64,000 bases of DNA from Colwellia psychrerythraea (GCA_002163005.1 MAAF01000071.1:1-64000); one strand, 5' to 3'; positions 45,539 through 56,668 are shown, counted from the first letter of the stretch. Numbers and translations are program-made. Notes: generated by a model not told the origin, from the sequence alone.

Positions 45539-47527
45539 ATGTCATCGCGTCAAGAGTTAGCAAATGCTATCCGTGTATTAAGTATGGATGCCGTACAAAA
45601 AGCAAAATCAGGGCACCCTGGTGCCCCTATGGGTATGGCCGATATTGCAGAGGTATTATGGCGTGATTTTTTAAAGCATAATCCAACCGACCCAAACTGG
45701 GCCGACCGCGATCGCTTTATTTTATCAAACGGCCATGGTTCAATGCTTATCTATTCTTTATTGCATTTATCGGGTTATGATTTATCTATTGAAGATTTGA
45801 AAGAATTTCGTCAATTGCATTCAAAAACCCCTGGTCACCCGGAATATGGTTACACGCCAGGCGTTGAAACAACAACGGGTCCATTAGGTGCTGGTATTGC
45901 CAATGCTGTGGGTATGGCTATTGCTGAAAAAACATTAGCAGCACAGTTTAACCGTGAAGATCACGCGATTGTTGACCATTTCACTTATTGCTTCTTGGGC
46001 GATGGCTGTTTAATGGAAGGTATCTCGCACGAGTCTTGTTCACTGGCCGGTACTTTAGGTTTAGGTAAGCTTATCGCTTTTTGGGATGACAATGGCATTT
46101 CAATCGATGGTAAAGTTGAAGGTTGGTTTACTGACAATACCCCTGCTCGTTTTGAATCTTACGGCTGGCACGTTATTTGTGTTGATGGTCACGACCCTCA
46201 AGCAATAACTCACGCTATCGAAGAAGCTAAATCAGTGACCGACAAACCAAGTATGATTTGTTGTAAAACTATCATCGGTTTTGGCTCACCAAATAAATCA
46301 GGCACGCATGACTGTCACGGCGCACCATTAGGTGATGATGAAATTGCCGCGACCCGTGAGTTTTTAAACTGGTCACATGCACCATTTGATATCCCAAGTG
46401 ACATTTACGCACAATGGGATAGAAAAGAAAAAGGTCAAGCAAGTCAAGTAAGCTGGAATGATAAATTTGCCGCTTATAAAGCAGCACACCCTGGTCTTGC
46501 AAGCGAATATGAACGTCGTGTAATTAAAGGTGAATTACCTGCCCAATTTGAAGAAAAAGCGAATGCTTTCATTCAACAGTGTCACGAAAGCAGTGAAAAC
46601 ATTGCTTCACGTAAAGCATCACAAAATGCGATTGAAGCTTTCGGTAGCGTTTTACCTGAAATGTTAGGTGGCTCAGCCGATTTAGCTGGCTCAAACTTAA
46701 CGTTATGGTCTGGCTCTAAAGGTATTCAAGAAGATGCTGCTGGTAACTATATCTTTTACGGCGTACGTGAATTTGGTATGAGTAGCATTATGAATGGTAT
46801 TTCGTTGCATGGTGGTTTTGTTAACTACGGTGCGACCTTCATGATGTTTATGGAATACGCGCGTAATGCGGTTCGTATGTCTGCATTAATGGGTATTCAA
46901 AATATCTTTGTTTATACCCATGACTCTATTGGCCAAGGTGAAGATGGTCCAACGCATCAACCTATTGAGCAGTTAACTAACTTAAGAACTACACCAAACT
47001 TAACGACTTGGCGCCCATGTGATGCTACAGAGTCTGCTGTTGCATGGAAGTCTGCGGTACAAAATCAAAAAGCACCGACTGCGTTAATATTTTCACGTCA
47101 AGGTTTGCCGGCAATGAGTCGTACTCAAACGCAAGTAAGCGATATTGAAAAAGGCGCTTATATTTTAGTTGATTGTGCTGGCACACCTGATGTTATCTTA
47201 ATGGCTACAGGCTCTGAAGTTGCTTTAGCAGTTAATGCAGCAGCAGCATTAACTGAGCAAGGTAAACTAGTACGTGTGGTTTCTATGCCATCAACCAATG
47301 TCTTTGATAAGCAAAGCAGCGACTACAAAGAAGCTATATTACCGTTTAGCGTAACTAAACGTGTAGCTATTGAAGCAGCACATGTTGACTTCTGGGCTAA
47401 ATATGTAGGTCTTAGTGGCGCCGTTGTTGGTATGACAACATTTGGTGAATCAGCTCCAGGCAATGTATTACTTGAGCACTTCGGCTTTACCGTAGACAAT
47501 GTTGTAAATACTGTAAACTCGCTATAA
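45539..47527 (+). CDS. tkt: Transketolase
   Basis: Transketolase moves two-carbon units in the pentose phosphate pathway using thiamine diphosphate. Family marks: [48 protein letters not shown] (ThDP/Mg motif), [15 protein letters not shown] and [25 protein letters not shown]. Length is 662, as in E. coli TktA (663). It is first in a tkt-epd-pgk series on the same strand, as in many gammaproteobacteria. Two inverted repeats follow at 47528-47589, so expression may be partly separated from epd. Confidence 0.97.
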   Translation: MSSRQELANAIRVLSMDAVQKAKSGHPGAPMGMADIAEVLWRDFLKHNPTDPNWADRDRFILSNGHGSMLIYSLLHLSGYDLSIEDLKEFRQLHSKTPGHPEYGYTPGVETTTGPLGAGIANAVGMAIAEKTLAAQFNREDHAIVDHFTYCFLGDGCLMEGISHESCSLAGTLGLGKLIAFWDDNGISIDGKVEGWFTDNTPARFESYGWHVICVDGHDPQAITHAIEEAKSVTDKPSMICCKTIIGFGSPNKSGTHDCHGAPLGDDEIAATREFLNWSHAPFDIPSDIYAQWDRKEKGQASQVSWNDKFAAYKAAHPGLASEYERRVIKGELPAQFEEKANAFIQQCHESSENIASRKASQNAIEAFGSVLPEMLGGSADLAGSNLTLWSGSKGIQEDAAGNYIFYGVREFGMSSIMNGISLHGGFVNYGATFMMFMEYARNAVRMSALMGIQNIFVYTHDSIGQGEDGPTHQPIEQLTNLRTTPNLTTWRPCDATESAVAWKSAVQNQKAPTALIFSRQGLPAMSRTQTQVSDIEKGAYILVDCAGTPDVILMATGSEVALAVNAAAALTEQGKLVRVVSMPSTNVFDKQSSDYKEAILPFSVTKRVAIEAAHVDFWAKYVGLSGAVVGMTTFGESAPGNVLLEHFGFTVDNVVNTVNSL

Positions 47528-47551
47528 CACTGTAAATAAAACAGTGAATAA

Positions 47552-47589
47552 ACTTGCCACGGGTACCACTCACCGTACTTGTGGCAAGT
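47552..47589 (+). terminator. Hairpin after tkt
   Basis: ACTTGCCAC pairs with GTGGCAAGT around an inner GGTAC/GTAC pairing; a smaller CACTGT/ACAGTG hairpin precedes it. No T run follows, so this may be an attenuating or processing hairpin rather than a full terminator. Confidence 0.5.
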
Positions 47590-47664
47590 CATTATAGCTA
47601 GTATAACCACGTAAGCTAGCGGTTATATTGTCGCTTAAAATCATTTATTAAATGTAGTAAAACT

Positions 47665-48684
47665 ATGACAATTAGAATTGCCATTAATGGCTTTGGCCGT
47701 ATCGGTCGCAGCGTAGTTAGAGCGCTATATGAAAGTGGCAAGACAGATTTATTCACCTTAGTTTCAATCAATGAACTAGCACCTGCTTCTGGCATAGCGC
47801 ATCTATTGAAATATGATAGTACTCATGGTCGATTTCCTTTCAGTGTTAGCCAAAAAGACAATCAATTAGTTATCAATGGTGATGAAATAGAGCTAACACA
47901 TATCGGTAACTTAAATAGCCTACCTTGGCAGCAGCAAGATATTGATATTGTCCTTGATTGTACCGGTAAGTATGGCAATCAAGCTGATGGTTTAAGCCAT
48001 ATTAATCGAGGTGCTAAGAAAGTTTTATTCTCGCATCCCGGTAGCCAAGATATTGATGCAACCATCATCTATGGTATTAATCATCAAACATTAACTTCAG
48101 GTGATCGTATTGTCTCAAATGGCTCTTGTACGACTAACTGTATAGTGCCAGTTATTAAAGTCATCGATGAAGCGTTTGATGTAGAAAGTGGTAGTGTCAC
48201 CACCATACATTCATCAATGCATGATCAACAAGTCATTGATGCTTATCATAAAGACCTACGTCTCTCTCGTGCAGCCAGCCAATCAATTATTCCAGTAGAC
48301 ACTAAACTTGCTGCGGGTATTGAACGAATATTACCAAAATTTAAAGGCCGTTTTGAAGCGATTGCTGTACGTGTACCCACAATCAATGTTACTGCAATGG
48401 ATTTAAGCCTTACCGTTAATAATGATGTCTGCATTTGCGACATCAATCAAGCGATACAAGCCGCGACCAGTAACCATGATTTGTATGGCGTATTAGCGTA
48501 TACCGAAGAGCCTTTGGTTTCGGTCGATTTTAATCATGACCCTCATTCTTGTATCGTCGATGGTAACCAAACACGTGTCAGCCATAAGCGCTTAATTAAA
48601 ATGCTTGTTTGGTGTGACAATGAATGGGGTTTTGCCAATCGCATGTTAGATACTGCCATGGCAATGCATCAAGCAGAAAACTAA
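47665..48684 (+). CDS. epd: Erythrose-4-phosphate dehydrogenase
   Basis: This 339-residue GAPDH-like protein starts [29 protein letters not shown] and has the catalytic [16 protein letters not shown] segment with Cys155. The gene order tkt-epd-pgk-fba and the N-terminal spacing (ALYESGKT) identify Epd over glycolytic GAPDH. It oxidises erythrose 4-phosphate to 4-phosphoerythronate for pyridoxal phosphate synthesis. It lies between tkt and pgk on the same strand. Confidence 0.92.
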   Translation: MTIRIAINGFGRIGRSVVRALYESGKTDLFTLVSINELAPASGIAHLLKYDSTHGRFPFSVSQKDNQLVINGDEIELTHIGNLNSLPWQQQDIDIVLDCTGKYGNQADGLSHINRGAKKVLFSHPGSQDIDATIIYGINHQTLTSGDRIVSNGSCTTNCIVPVIKVIDEAFDVESGSVTTIHSSMHDQQVIDAYHKDLRLSRAASQSIIPVDTKLAAGIERILPKFKGRFEAIAVRVPTINVTAMDLSLTVNNDVCICDINQAIQAATSNHDLYGVLAYTEEPLVSVDFNHDPHSCIVDGNQTRVSHKRLIKMLVWCDNEWGFANRMLDTAMAMHQAEN

Positions 48685-48754
48685 GAACAATTTGAAAAAA
48701 CTTTATAGAAAAATATTTCACATAATTCACAGACAGTGAAAACAGGAGACAACA

Positions 48755-49933
48755 ATGTCGATTATCAAAATGGCTGATCTAACATTAGCTAACCAGCGCG
48801 TATTAATTCGTGAAGATTTAAATGTACCTGTAACCGATGGTAAAATCACCTCAGATGCTCGTTTGCGCGCGGCATTACCTACACTTAAACTTGCACTAGA
48901 AGCTGGCGCAAAAGTTATGGTTATGTCTCACTTAGGTCGTCCAACTGAAGGCCAGCCAGAAGAGAAATTTTCACTTAAACCAGTAACTGATTACCTTAGT
49001 GCTGCCTTAAATTACCCGGTACGCTTAGTCACTGATTACCTAGAAGGCGTAGACGTTGCTGCTGGCGAATTAGTGGTATTTGAAAATATCCGCTTTAACG
49101 TGGGTGAAAAGAAAAATGATGATGCGTTAGCTAAAAAGTTAGCTGCTTTATGTGATGTATTCGTTATGGATGCTTTTGGTACTGCTCATCGCGCCCAAGC
49201 AAGTACTCATGGCGTAGCAAAATTTGCTGCTACTGCATGTGCTGGTCCATTACTTTCTGGTGAATTAGAAGCATTAGGCAAGGCCTTAGATAATCCTGCA
49301 AGACCACTTGTCGCAATTGTTGGTGGCTCAAAAGTATCAACTAAATTGACGGTACTTGATTCTTTGGCGGGCATTGTTGATCAACTTGTTGTTGGCGGTG
49401 GTATTGCTAACACCTTTATTGCAGCAGATGGTCATAACGTTGGAAAATCATTATATGAAGCTGATTTAGTTGAAGAAGCAACTCGCTTAACTAAGCAAGC
49501 GCAAGCGAATAACGGTGATATCCCGGTTCCTAGTGATGTCGTTGTTGCCACTGAGTTTTCAGCATCTGCCACTGCAACATTAAAACCGGTCAATGAAGTC
49601 ACTGCTGATGAGATGATTTTTGATATCGGACCAGATTCTGCAAAAGCACTCACTGAGATCATCGCTAATGCGGGTACCATTGTGTGGAATGGTCCTGTTG
49701 GCGTATTTGAATTTGATCAATTCGGTCAAGGCACCAAAGTGATTGCACAAGCCATTGCTGATAGCTCAGCCTTCTCAATTGCCGGTGGTGGTGATACCTT
49801 AGCTGCTGTTGATAAATATGGCATTGCCGATAAAATTTCTTATATCTCAACAGGTGGTGGTGCGTTCTTGGAATTCTTAGAAGGTAAAAAATTACCTGCT
49901 GTAGAAATATTAGAGCTACGCGCTAAATCATAG
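48755..49933 (+). CDS. pgk: Phosphoglycerate kinase
   Basis: The 392-residue glycolytic enzyme transfers phosphate from 1,3-bisphosphoglycerate to ADP. It has [28 protein letters not shown] and [16 protein letters not shown], and the C-terminal nucleotide loop with [13 protein letters not shown] and [23 protein letters not shown]. It follows epd by 70 bases with AGGAGA before the ATG. A terminator is located at 49978. Confidence 0.97.
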   Translation: MSIIKMADLTLANQRVLIREDLNVPVTDGKITSDARLRAALPTLKLALEAGAKVMVMSHLGRPTEGQPEEKFSLKPVTDYLSAALNYPVRLVTDYLEGVDVAAGELVVFENIRFNVGEKKNDDALAKKLAALCDVFVMDAFGTAHRAQASTHGVAKFAATACAGPLLSGELEALGKALDNPARPLVAIVGGSKVSTKLTVLDSLAGIVDQLVVGGGIANTFIAADGHNVGKSLYEADLVEEATRLTKQAQANNGDIPVPSDVVVATEFSASATATLKPVNEVTADEMIFDIGPDSAKALTEIIANAGTIVWNGPVGVFEFDQFGQGTKVIAQAIADSSAFSIAGGGDTLAAVDKYGIADKISYISTGGGAFLEFLEGKKLPAVEILELRAKS

Positions 49934-49977
49934 TATTGCGATGCTAATGACTCACTAACAGTTAGTGAAGGCTAAAT

Positions 49978-50013
49978 TAAAAACGAGTGCCTTACTCAAG
50001 CTACTCGTTTTTT
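49978..50013 (+). terminator. Terminator after pgk
   Basis: AAAAACGAGT pairs with ACTCGTTTTTT, a stem with a 14-base loop and a T run. Confidence 0.8.
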
Positions 50014-50054
50014 AATGCCTAAAATAGCATTATGAAAAGAAAAAGAAAGTAAAA

Positions 50055-50129
50055 CGAAATTCAAAACCGACAAGCAACATCAAAACGAAACAAGAACGAA
50101 ATAAAATCGAAATACAAACGAAACATCTT
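50055..50129 (+). repeat. Helically phased 11-bp CGAAA repeats
   Basis: CGAAA occurs at 50055, 50086, 50097, 50108 and 50119. The last four are exactly 11 bases apart (CGAAACAAGAA, CGAAATAAAAT, CGAAATACAAA, CGAAACATCTT) and the first is 31 bases before them, close to three helical turns. It lies about 240 bases upstream of fba. Phased A tracts could curve the DNA, or the motif may be a binding site array. Confidence 0.6.
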
Positions 50130-50363
50130 GCAATGCAATTGTAGTAATTTTACAATCACAAACTCGTAAAAGTCACTAATATGGATTGTTAAACGAGTGT
50201 ATCTTGTAATATTCGTACAAAATACAGGTTTTACAGCTATTAGTGTTTAAAAAACAACTTTAATCAAATTATCCTGTCAGATAAAGGTGCTATTTGCTAT
50301 AATTTTGTTATCTGAATAAAAACTTTCAACCTTAGCAACAAAAACTTATCTAGGAGTAAGTAA

Positions 50364-51428
50364 ATGGCTTTAATTTCAATGCGCCAAATGCTCGATCATG
50401 CGGCAGAATTTGAATACGGTATTCCAGCATTTAATGTAAATAACTTAGAGCAAGTACGTGCAATCATGCTTGCCGCTAGTGATACTGATAGCCCTGTCAT
50501 CATGCAAGCATCTGCAGGTGCCAGAAAATACGCCGGCGCGCCTTTTTTACGCCATTTAATTTTAGCTGCAATTGAAGAGTTTCCACATATTCCAGTGGTT
50601 ATGCATCAAGACCACGGGACTTCTCCTACGGTTTGTCAACGTTCTATCCAATTAGGTTTTTCATCAGTCATGATGGATGGCTCTTTAATGGATGACGGTA
50701 AAACACCAAGCAGCTATGAATACAATGTTGACGTAACACGTCGCACTGTTGAAATGGCACACGCTTGTGGTGTTTCAGTTGAAGGCGAATTAGGTTGTTT
50801 AGGCTCACTCGAAACGGGTATGGCTGGTGAAGAAGACGGCGTTGGTGCTGAAGGTGTATTAACAAAAGAACAAATGTTAACAGACCCTGAAGAAGCAGCT
50901 GATTTTGTAAATAAAACCCAAGTAGATGCGCTAGCTATTGCGTGTGGTACTTCTCATGGTGCTTATAAATTTACGCGTCCTCCTACAGGCGACATTTTAG
51001 CGATTGATCGTATTAAAGCAATTCACAAACGTATCCCACATACTCACTTAGTGATGCACGGCTCTTCATCGGTACCACAAGATTGGTTGGCTGTTATTAA
51101 TGAGTTTGGTGGCAAAATCCCTGAAACTTACGGTGTACCAGTTGAGCAAATTCAACATGGCATTAAAAATGGCGTACGTAAAATCAATATAGATACTGAT
51201 TTACGCCTTGCAGCTACAGGCTCTATTCGTCGTTTCCTGGCAGAAAATCCAAGTGAATTTGATCCTCGTAAATTTTTACAAGTATCGACTAATGCTATGT
51301 ACGACATTTGTAAAGCCCGTTATGAAGCATTCAATACTGTTGGTAATGCAAGCAAAATCAAGCCTATAAGTCTTGATAACATGTTTGACCGTTACCAACG
51401 TGGTGAACTAAAAGCTATCATCAAGTAA
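50364..51428 (+). CDS. fba: Fructose-bisphosphate aldolase, class II
   Basis: A 354-residue zinc aldolase: [19 protein letters not shown] at the N-terminus, metal-binding [10 protein letters not shown], then [13 protein letters not shown] and [17 protein letters not shown]. Later segments [15 protein letters not shown] and [15 protein letters not shown] hold the other His ligands. The sequence fits the class IIB group related to Calvin-cycle aldolases rather than E. coli FbaA. It converts fructose 1,6-bisphosphate to triose phosphates. It has its own 430-base upstream region with a phased repeat and follows pgk in order; a strong terminator comes next. Confidence 0.96.
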   Translation: MALISMRQMLDHAAEFEYGIPAFNVNNLEQVRAIMLAASDTDSPVIMQASAGARKYAGAPFLRHLILAAIEEFPHIPVVMHQDHGTSPTVCQRSIQLGFSSVMMDGSLMDDGKTPSSYEYNVDVTRRTVEMAHACGVSVEGELGCLGSLETGMAGEEDGVGAEGVLTKEQMLTDPEEAADFVNKTQVDALAIACGTSHGAYKFTRPPTGDILAIDRIKAIHKRIPHTHLVMHGSSSVPQDWLAVINEFGGKIPETYGVPVEQIQHGIKNGVRKINIDTDLRLAATGSIRRFLAENPSEFDPRKFLQVSTNAMYDICKARYEAFNTVGNASKIKPISLDNMFDRYQRGELKAIIK

Positions 51429-51465
51429 CATCACTGGTACAAAATAGTTACAATAACTATTAATT

Positions 51466-51488
51466 AAAAGGGCTTAGGCCCTTTTTTT
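51466..51488 (+). terminator. Terminator after fba
   Basis: AAAAGGGC, a short TTA loop and GCCCTTTTTTT form a classical rho-independent terminator. Confidence 0.9.
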
Positions 51489-51568
51489 ATGCTCGAAAAA
51501 AAGCAGGTACTTAGGTATACTCGACTTAATATAATCACGTTTCATTGCTAAGAAGTAATTTTTTCAAA

Positions 51569-52453
51569 ATGTTTTCTCGTTTTATCCTACTCCCTATTTT
51601 CACAATTTTTTGTATTTTACCTTCGCTATCTTATGCTCAAAAGCAAAAAACAGAGACCGACTCTGCAAATGCTTCAGATATATTATTTAGCCTTGAAAAA
51701 GCTGATGAATCTCAACAGCCTGCATCTGGTACTTTGTTTACAGCCTCAGCAGAACTTGGCTTACTTTACTTAACGGGTAACACCCGTAGTGCCGATATTA
51801 AAACAGGCTTAGATTTACGTTTTGAAAGAGGCCTTTGGCGAAGTTTTTTTGTTTTCGATTTATTAGTTAAAAAAACTGAAAAAGAGAGTGAAATTAACAC
51901 TAATGAAATTCGCAAGGATTTTGAGACGACTGATCAAAAGTGGAGCATCTCCTCGCAAACTAACTACACCCTTGACGCAATAAAACAAAACTATATCTAT
52001 GGCAGTATATTTTATGAAGAAAATCGCTTTTCTAGCTTTGATTCTCAAGCGTCAATGTCAGCCGGTTGGGGACGTCGCTGGTTTGAAAGCAAAGAAGCTA
52101 GCTTTGATGCTGATGTAGGTCCAGGTTTTAAGAGAGATGTTACCCAAGTTACTACTGAAGAAATAGCTGCTGGCATGACAAGTAAAACGCAAGATACCCT
52201 AATTTTACAAGCACAAGCGCTTTATATAAGAAAAATTAATGAACATATAGAGTTTAAACAACTCTTCGTGGTAAAACACGCGATAGAACAAGGGCAAAAC
52301 AGCATTTATAAAGCTGAAAGCTCAATTACCAGTAAATTAATTGATTCTCTACAGCTTAAACTCAACTTTGTTATCGATTACAACTCAAAAGTTGACGCTG
52401 ATAAAGAGAATTTAAATACGGAAACCTCTGCAGTACTTATTTATAGTTTTTAA
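51569..52453 (+). CDS. DUF481-family outer-membrane protein
   Basis: From ATG 51569 the protein is 294 residues with a signal peptide (LLPIFTIFCILPSLSYA). The mature part is a DUF481 (YdiY-like) barrel: TASAELGLLYLTGNTRSADIKTGLDLRFERGLW and AGWGRRWFESKEASFDADVGPGFKRDV, ending SAVLIYSF with the terminal Phe. The function is unknown, but members are small beta barrels. An in-frame TTG at 51545 would add eight residues. It is monocistronic. Confidence 0.88.
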   Translation: MFSRFILLPIFTIFCILPSLSYAQKQKTETDSANASDILFSLEKADESQQPASGTLFTASAELGLLYLTGNTRSADIKTGLDLRFERGLWRSFFVFDLLVKKTEKESEINTNEIRKDFETTDQKWSISSQTNYTLDAIKQNYIYGSIFYEENRFSSFDSQASMSAGWGRRWFESKEASFDADVGPGFKRDVTQVTTEEIAAGMTSKTQDTLILQAQALYIRKINEHIEFKQLFVVKHAIEQGQNSIYKAESSITSKLIDSLQLKLNFVIDYNSKVDADKENLNTETSAVLIYSF

Positions 52454-52482
52454 TTGCCTCACGAGTAGTGCAGCCAAAATTA

Positions 52483-53061
52483 TTAGCTGCCTAACTCAAA
52501 TGAATGCTGCTTAAATTTCTGTAAATCGTTAGATAACAGCTCAACACTTTGCTCATCAATCATGTAAGTAAAAGTGCATGTTCCTGACTCACTAAATTCA
52601 TAACAAACACTGAGAAAGTCTCTTCCTTGCTTGGTGCTAAACAAACCAAATTTGAAAGTAACACCATTCATCCATTCAGAAACGTATTCATTGATTGGTA
52701 GAGTTAAGAGGTATTTATCAGGTGTCCCCTGTTTTTGCCATTGGCGGTACTTATCAATAGCATACTCAACATCATCAACTTCTGACTCATTTATCCATAA
52801 AGGATAAGTAATACTGAAACTACTTTTATCAGTACTAATTGGTGAGCTACTGCCCTGAGCGGAATATAATAAGGTGCTGCCAGAAACTAAACCAGTTTGG
52901 ACCACTTTTAAACGGGTTTGCTTGTTAAGATAATTATTCGTCTGAGCACTGTACTCAGAAAAACTCACCTTTGTTTCCCTGTGACTTTCTGTATATCCAC
53001 CTATAGAGCCGCAACCCGATAGTGATAGTGCGGTAATAGTTATAGCAATATTCGAATTCAT
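52483..53061 (-). CDS. Hypothetical lipoprotein
   Basis: A 192-residue protein with a lipobox (LSLSGC, Cys near residue 17) after a short hydrophobic stretch. The mature part contains KVSFSEYSAQTNNYLNKQTRLKV and later FLSVCYEFSESGTCTFTYMIDEQ, where two Cys could form a disulfide. It ends in FKQHSFELGS. I recognise no family. It is convergent with the DUF481 gene, which ends 30 bases before. Confidence 0.75.
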   Translation of the reverse strand: MNSNIAITITALSLSGCGSIGGYTESHRETKVSFSEYSAQTNNYLNKQTRLKVVQTGLVSGSTLLYSAQGSSSPISTDKSSFSITYPLWINESEVDDVEYAIDKYRQWQKQGTPDKYLLTLPINEYVSEWMNGVTFKFGLFSTKQGRDFLSVCYEFSESGTCTFTYMIDEQSVELLSNDLQKFKQHSFELGS

Positions 53062-53244
53062 TGTCGTTTCTTAAAGGATACTTGGTCTTGAAGCACTGCT
53101 AATGTCGTAACTTTTTTTTCACATTAACTAGGTACTGATATTGACGACCATTCTAGCGTCACAAAATAGTGTAACTGTTGAAAATCGTAATTTTTGCGTA
53201 AAGAACTGTAATAAATAACAAAAGGTTAAATAATAAAAACATCA

Positions 53245-53556
53245 TTATTGATATTTTTGCCACAGCTCAAATCCATTTCTTATTTTCTTAACTGTTTCAG
53301 CGTTAGTTTCAAGGCTCAGTGCCATACAATGTTCAGCACTTTCAGCCTGTGAAATTGCCACGCCTGAGACCAGACTCAAGTCTTTTGATCCCAGTAAGTC
53401 TAAGCGATAGTTTAGTGATTCTTGAGACTGTATAACGACATCAACTAGTCCTTTAATTAACTTTTTAAGGTTCGTTTCTTCATTAGAAGATAAGTCTATA
53501 TTCACCCCCCTCTTGAAATCCTTTTTGCAGAAAGTAACTGTGACTGTTATCTCCAC
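53245..53556 (-). CDS. Hypothetical protein, 103 residues
   Basis: Starting at GTG 53556 (AGGG eight bases upstream), this small protein is soluble with two Cys (TFCKKD, EHCMAL). Helical segments include NLKKLIKGLVDVVIQSQESL. No family is recognised. It could be a small unconserved protein; the GTG start is the main uncertainty. It sits between the lipoprotein and ettA and has no operon partner. Confidence 0.55.
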   Translation of the reverse strand: MEITVTVTFCKKDFKRGVNIDLSSNEETNLKKLIKGLVDVVIQSQESLNYRLDLLGSKDLSLVSGVAISQAESAEHCMALSLETNAETVKKIRNGFELWQKYQ

Positions 53557-53725
53557 GCATTATCCCTACTACACTTACCTGAACAGATTAAGTATGGTCT
53601 TTATCAGGAGTTAAAGACTATATTGTGACAAAGAACTGAAATCGCTTCAATCACATTTGCTTGCCCCGCTTCTTTAACCTAAAATATCGCAATTATAATT
53701 TCCCTCCAAATAAAAAGGTATCTAC

Positions 53726-55405
53726 ATGGCTCAGCCACTACCAGATAAATTCATCATGTCGATGAATCGAGTTTCTAAAGTAGTTCCACCAAAGCGCACT
53801 ATTTTAAAAGATATTTCTCTTTCATTTTTCCCTGGCGCTAAAATCGGTGTATTAGGTTTAAATGGTTCAGGTAAATCTACCTTGCTTCGCATTATGGCTG
53901 GTGTAGATACTGAATTTGAAGGTGATGCTGTTGCTTTAGCCGGTACTAAAATTGGTTATTTGCCACAGGAGCCTCAGCTTGATGAAAATCAAACAGTACG
54001 CGAAGCAGTTGAAGAAGCGGTTTCGACTGTTAAAGATGCTTTAGCACGCCTTGACCAAGTCTATAACGAATACGCGGAAGAAGGTGCTGATTTTGATAAG
54101 CTAGCCAAAGAACAAGGCGAGTTAGAAGATATTATTAATGCTAATGATGGCCATAATATTGATAACGTACTTGAGCGCGCTGCTGACGCTTTACGTTTAC
54201 CTGAATGGGATCAAAAAATTGCCGTACTAAGTGGTGGTGAACGCCGCCGTGTTGCACTTTGTCGTTTATTACTCGAAAAACCAGATATGTTATTACTGGA
54301 TGAACCAACTAACCATTTAGATGCTGAATCTGTAGCTTGGTTAGAGCGCTTCTTACATGACTATCCTGGTACTGTAGTAGCAATCACCCATGATAGATAC
54401 TTCTTAGATAATGTTGCCGGTTGGATATTAGAGCTTGATAGAGGCCACGGTATTCCTTATGAAGGTAACTACTCTTCTTGGTTAGAGCAAAAAGATGCTC
54501 GTCTTGAGCGAGAAGGTAAAACTGAAAGCGCATTACAAAAAACCATCAAACAAGAGCTGGAATGGGTACGTTCAAACCCGAAGGCGCGTCAATCAAAAAG
54601 CAAAGCCCGTATGGCTCGTTTTGAAGAGCTTAACAGCCAGGATCATCAAAAACGTAATGAAACCAACGAGCTTTACATTCCACCTGGACCACGTTTAGGC
54701 GATAAAGTATTAGATGTTAATAACTTAACTAAATCGTTTGGTGATAGAGTACTTATTGATGACTTGAGCTTTAGCGTTCCTAAAGGTGCTATCGTCGGTA
54801 TTATCGGGCCAAACGGCGCGGGTAAATCTACGTTATTTAAAATGATGTCGGGTGCTGAAAAACCAGACTCTGGTAATGTAGAACTTGGTGATACCGTTAA
54901 ACTTGCTAGTGTTGATCAGTTCCGCGATGACATGGATAACAGTAAAACGGTTTATCAAGAAATATCTCAAGGCCATGACATTTTACAAATTGGTAATTTT
55001 GAAATTCCAAGTCGTGCTTATGTTAGTCGTTTTAACTTTAAAGGTAACGATCAGCAAAAGATCATTGGTGAATTATCTGGTGGTGAGCGTAATCGTGTTC
55101 ATTTAGCCAAACTTGTGCAAACAGGCGGCAATGTATTGCTACTTGATGAACCAACCAACGATTTAGATGTTGAAACCCTACGTGCATTAGAAGAAGCGTT
55201 ATTAGAGTTCCCTGGTTGTGCCATGGTTATCTCCCATGACCGTTGGTTCCTTGATCGTATTGCTACTCATATCTTAGATTACCGTGATGAAGGTCAAATC
55301 AACTTCTATGAAGGTAACTTTACTGATTATGAGGCATGGTTGAAGAAAACTTTAGGGCCTGCAGCAACTGAACCACACAGAATTAAATACAAAAAAATAG
55401 GTTAA
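53726..55405 (+). CDS. ettA: Energy-dependent translational throttle protein EttA (ABC-F)
   Basis: This 559-residue ABC-F ATPase has no membrane domain and two ATPase cassettes. The first has Walker A GLNGSGKSTLLRIMAG, signature LSGGERRRVALC and Walker B LLLLDEPTNHLDAES. A linker with charged helices (KARQSKSKARMARFEELN) is followed by the second cassette with GPNGAGKSTLFKMMSG, LSGGERNRVHLAK and LLLDEPTNDLD. It binds the ribosomal E site and gates the first peptide bond according to energy state. Start codon follows AAAAAGGT. Length matches EttA (555). A terminator follows at 55476. Confidence 0.97.
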   Translation: MAQPLPDKFIMSMNRVSKVVPPKRTILKDISLSFFPGAKIGVLGLNGSGKSTLLRIMAGVDTEFEGDAVALAGTKIGYLPQEPQLDENQTVREAVEEAVSTVKDALARLDQVYNEYAEEGADFDKLAKEQGELEDIINANDGHNIDNVLERAADALRLPEWDQKIAVLSGGERRRVALCRLLLEKPDMLLLDEPTNHLDAESVAWLERFLHDYPGTVVAITHDRYFLDNVAGWILELDRGHGIPYEGNYSSWLEQKDARLEREGKTESALQKTIKQELEWVRSNPKARQSKSKARMARFEELNSQDHQKRNETNELYIPPGPRLGDKVLDVNNLTKSFGDRVLIDDLSFSVPKGAIVGIIGPNGAGKSTLFKMMSGAEKPDSGNVELGDTVKLASVDQFRDDMDNSKTVYQEISQGHDILQIGNFEIPSRAYVSRFNFKGNDQQKIIGELSGGERNRVHLAKLVQTGGNVLLLDEPTNDLDVETLRALEEALLEFPGCAMVISHDRWFLDRIATHILDYRDEGQINFYEGNFTDYEAWLKKTLGPAATEPHRIKYKKIG

Positions 55406-55475
55406 ATAGTAAATAAAAACTGCCGTTACTTGTACGTTAGTAATTTTGCTGTGATTTATTTATAAATTCACCGAT

Positions 55476-55513
55476 AAAAGCCAGTTAAAATTTTGATTTT
55501 AATTGGCTTTTTT
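55476..55513 (+). terminator. Terminator after ettA
   Basis: AAAAGCCAGTTAAAA pairs with TTTTAATTGGCTTTTTT, giving a stem of about 15 bp with one or two mispairs and a T run. Confidence 0.8.
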
Positions 55514-55601
55514 GTGCCTAATGCTTTTTACTTTTCAATAAAATAGGGCTATGCTGAGGCAAGGCAATTGTTAAACGTATTAGTCGAATTGGAAAGTAGA
55601 C

Positions 55602-55964
55602 ATGGAAAATAGACGACAATTTACTCGCATTTTATTTTCAATAAAAGCAGAGATGGAAATCGAAGAAAACATATACCATGTGTCTATTCATGATATATCA
55701 CTTAATGGCGCTTTAATTACCGCCATAGAGAGTGAGCAACCATTAAAAGGTAAGCTCGGCACTTTACACTTTTTATTATCAGATAAAGAGTCAGAAGTGA
55801 ATATGAACATTGCTGTTATTCACCAAGAAGAAAACGAAACAGGTTTGCAATGTAATTCTATTGATATTGATAGCGTTACTCATTTACGTCGTTTGGTTGA
55901 ACTCAATCTAGGTAATAGTGAACAATTGAATAAAGAACTGAGTCAGTTATCACGGGAAAACTAA
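55602..55964 (+). CDS. PilZ-domain protein
   Basis: This 120-residue single-domain protein has the PilZ c-di-GMP motifs: an Arg pair in NRRQFTRILF at the N-terminus (RxxxR) and HDISLNGALITA (DxSxxG) after the first strands. Such proteins bind cyclic di-GMP and act on motility or adhesion partners. There is no other domain. It is followed by gcvR on the same strand, 91 bases away, without evident functional link. Confidence 0.9.
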   Translation: MENRRQFTRILFSIKAEMEIEENIYHVSIHDISLNGALITAIESEQPLKGKLGTLHFLLSDKESEVNMNIAVIHQEENETGLQCNSIDIDSVTHLRRLVELNLGNSEQLNKELSQLSREN

Positions 55965-56055
55965 AGTTAAGCCATTGATTAAACTTATCTTTTAGTTTAA
56001 ATTTAAACTGGTAAAAGTTTTACACCTTTTCCACTCAAACCTTTTAGGAGTCTTA

Positions 56056-56553
56056 ATGAATCATCTAATTATCACTTGTATTGGCCCTGATCAAACAGGC
56101 CTAGTAGACACTTTATCTAAAATAATTTCTAAACATCAAGGCAACTGGCAAGTAAGCAGTTTACATCATTTATCTGGTTTTTTCGCTGGCGTGATTGAAG
56201 TCGCTGTGGCAAGCGAAAAAAGTGAAAGCTTAATCAGTGAATTAAAAGCAATTAGTGGATTAAGTTGCCAAATTGAAGTGGCAGAGCCTAACTTACCTGA
56301 CGTTGTTAGTAATTTAGTACTAGAAATTACCGCTAATGATAGAGCAGGCATAGTTCAAGAAGTCTCCTCTGTGATTCATCATCAAAATGGTAACTTAATC
56401 AAATTAGTAAGTTCAAACGATAGCGCGGCCCATAGTGGCCAAGATATTTTTAAAGCGAAAGTACAAATTGCCATTGATGATAAATCGGTTGATACACTAA
56501 TTAGTGCACTAGAACAAATAGCAGATGACTTGATGGTAGATATATCTCGCTAG
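56056..56553 (+). CDS. gcvR: Glycine cleavage system regulator GcvR (two ACT domains)
   Basis: A 165-residue protein with two ACT-like domains, the first beginning LIITCIGPDQTGLVDTLSKIISKHQGNWQVSS and the second LVLEITANDRAGIVQEVSSVIHHQNGNL. This layout matches E. coli GcvR, which represses glycine cleavage by acting on GcvA. No gcvA is in this window, while a glycine cleavage operon with a different regulator is at 11-20 kb, so the partner here is not known. AGGAG lies before the ATG; a terminator follows at 56638. Confidence 0.88.
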   Translation: MNHLIITCIGPDQTGLVDTLSKIISKHQGNWQVSSLHHLSGFFAGVIEVAVASEKSESLISELKAISGLSCQIEVAEPNLPDVVSNLVLEITANDRAGIVQEVSSVIHHQNGNLIKLVSSNDSAAHSGQDIFKAKVQIAIDDKSVDTLISALEQIADDLMVDISR

Positions 56554-56637
56554 TATGTATTACTAAGGTGTAGGACTAAACTTTATAAATAAGACTGCCA
56601 CACCAAAACCAACGCGTTAATTTTAAGGCGTATAAAT

Positions 56638-56668
56638 AAAAACGAGTGCACTAAGCACTCGTTTTTTT
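56638..56668 (+). terminator. Terminator after gcvR
   Basis: AAAAACGAGTGC, a five-base loop, and GCACTCGTTTTTTT. Confidence 0.9.
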
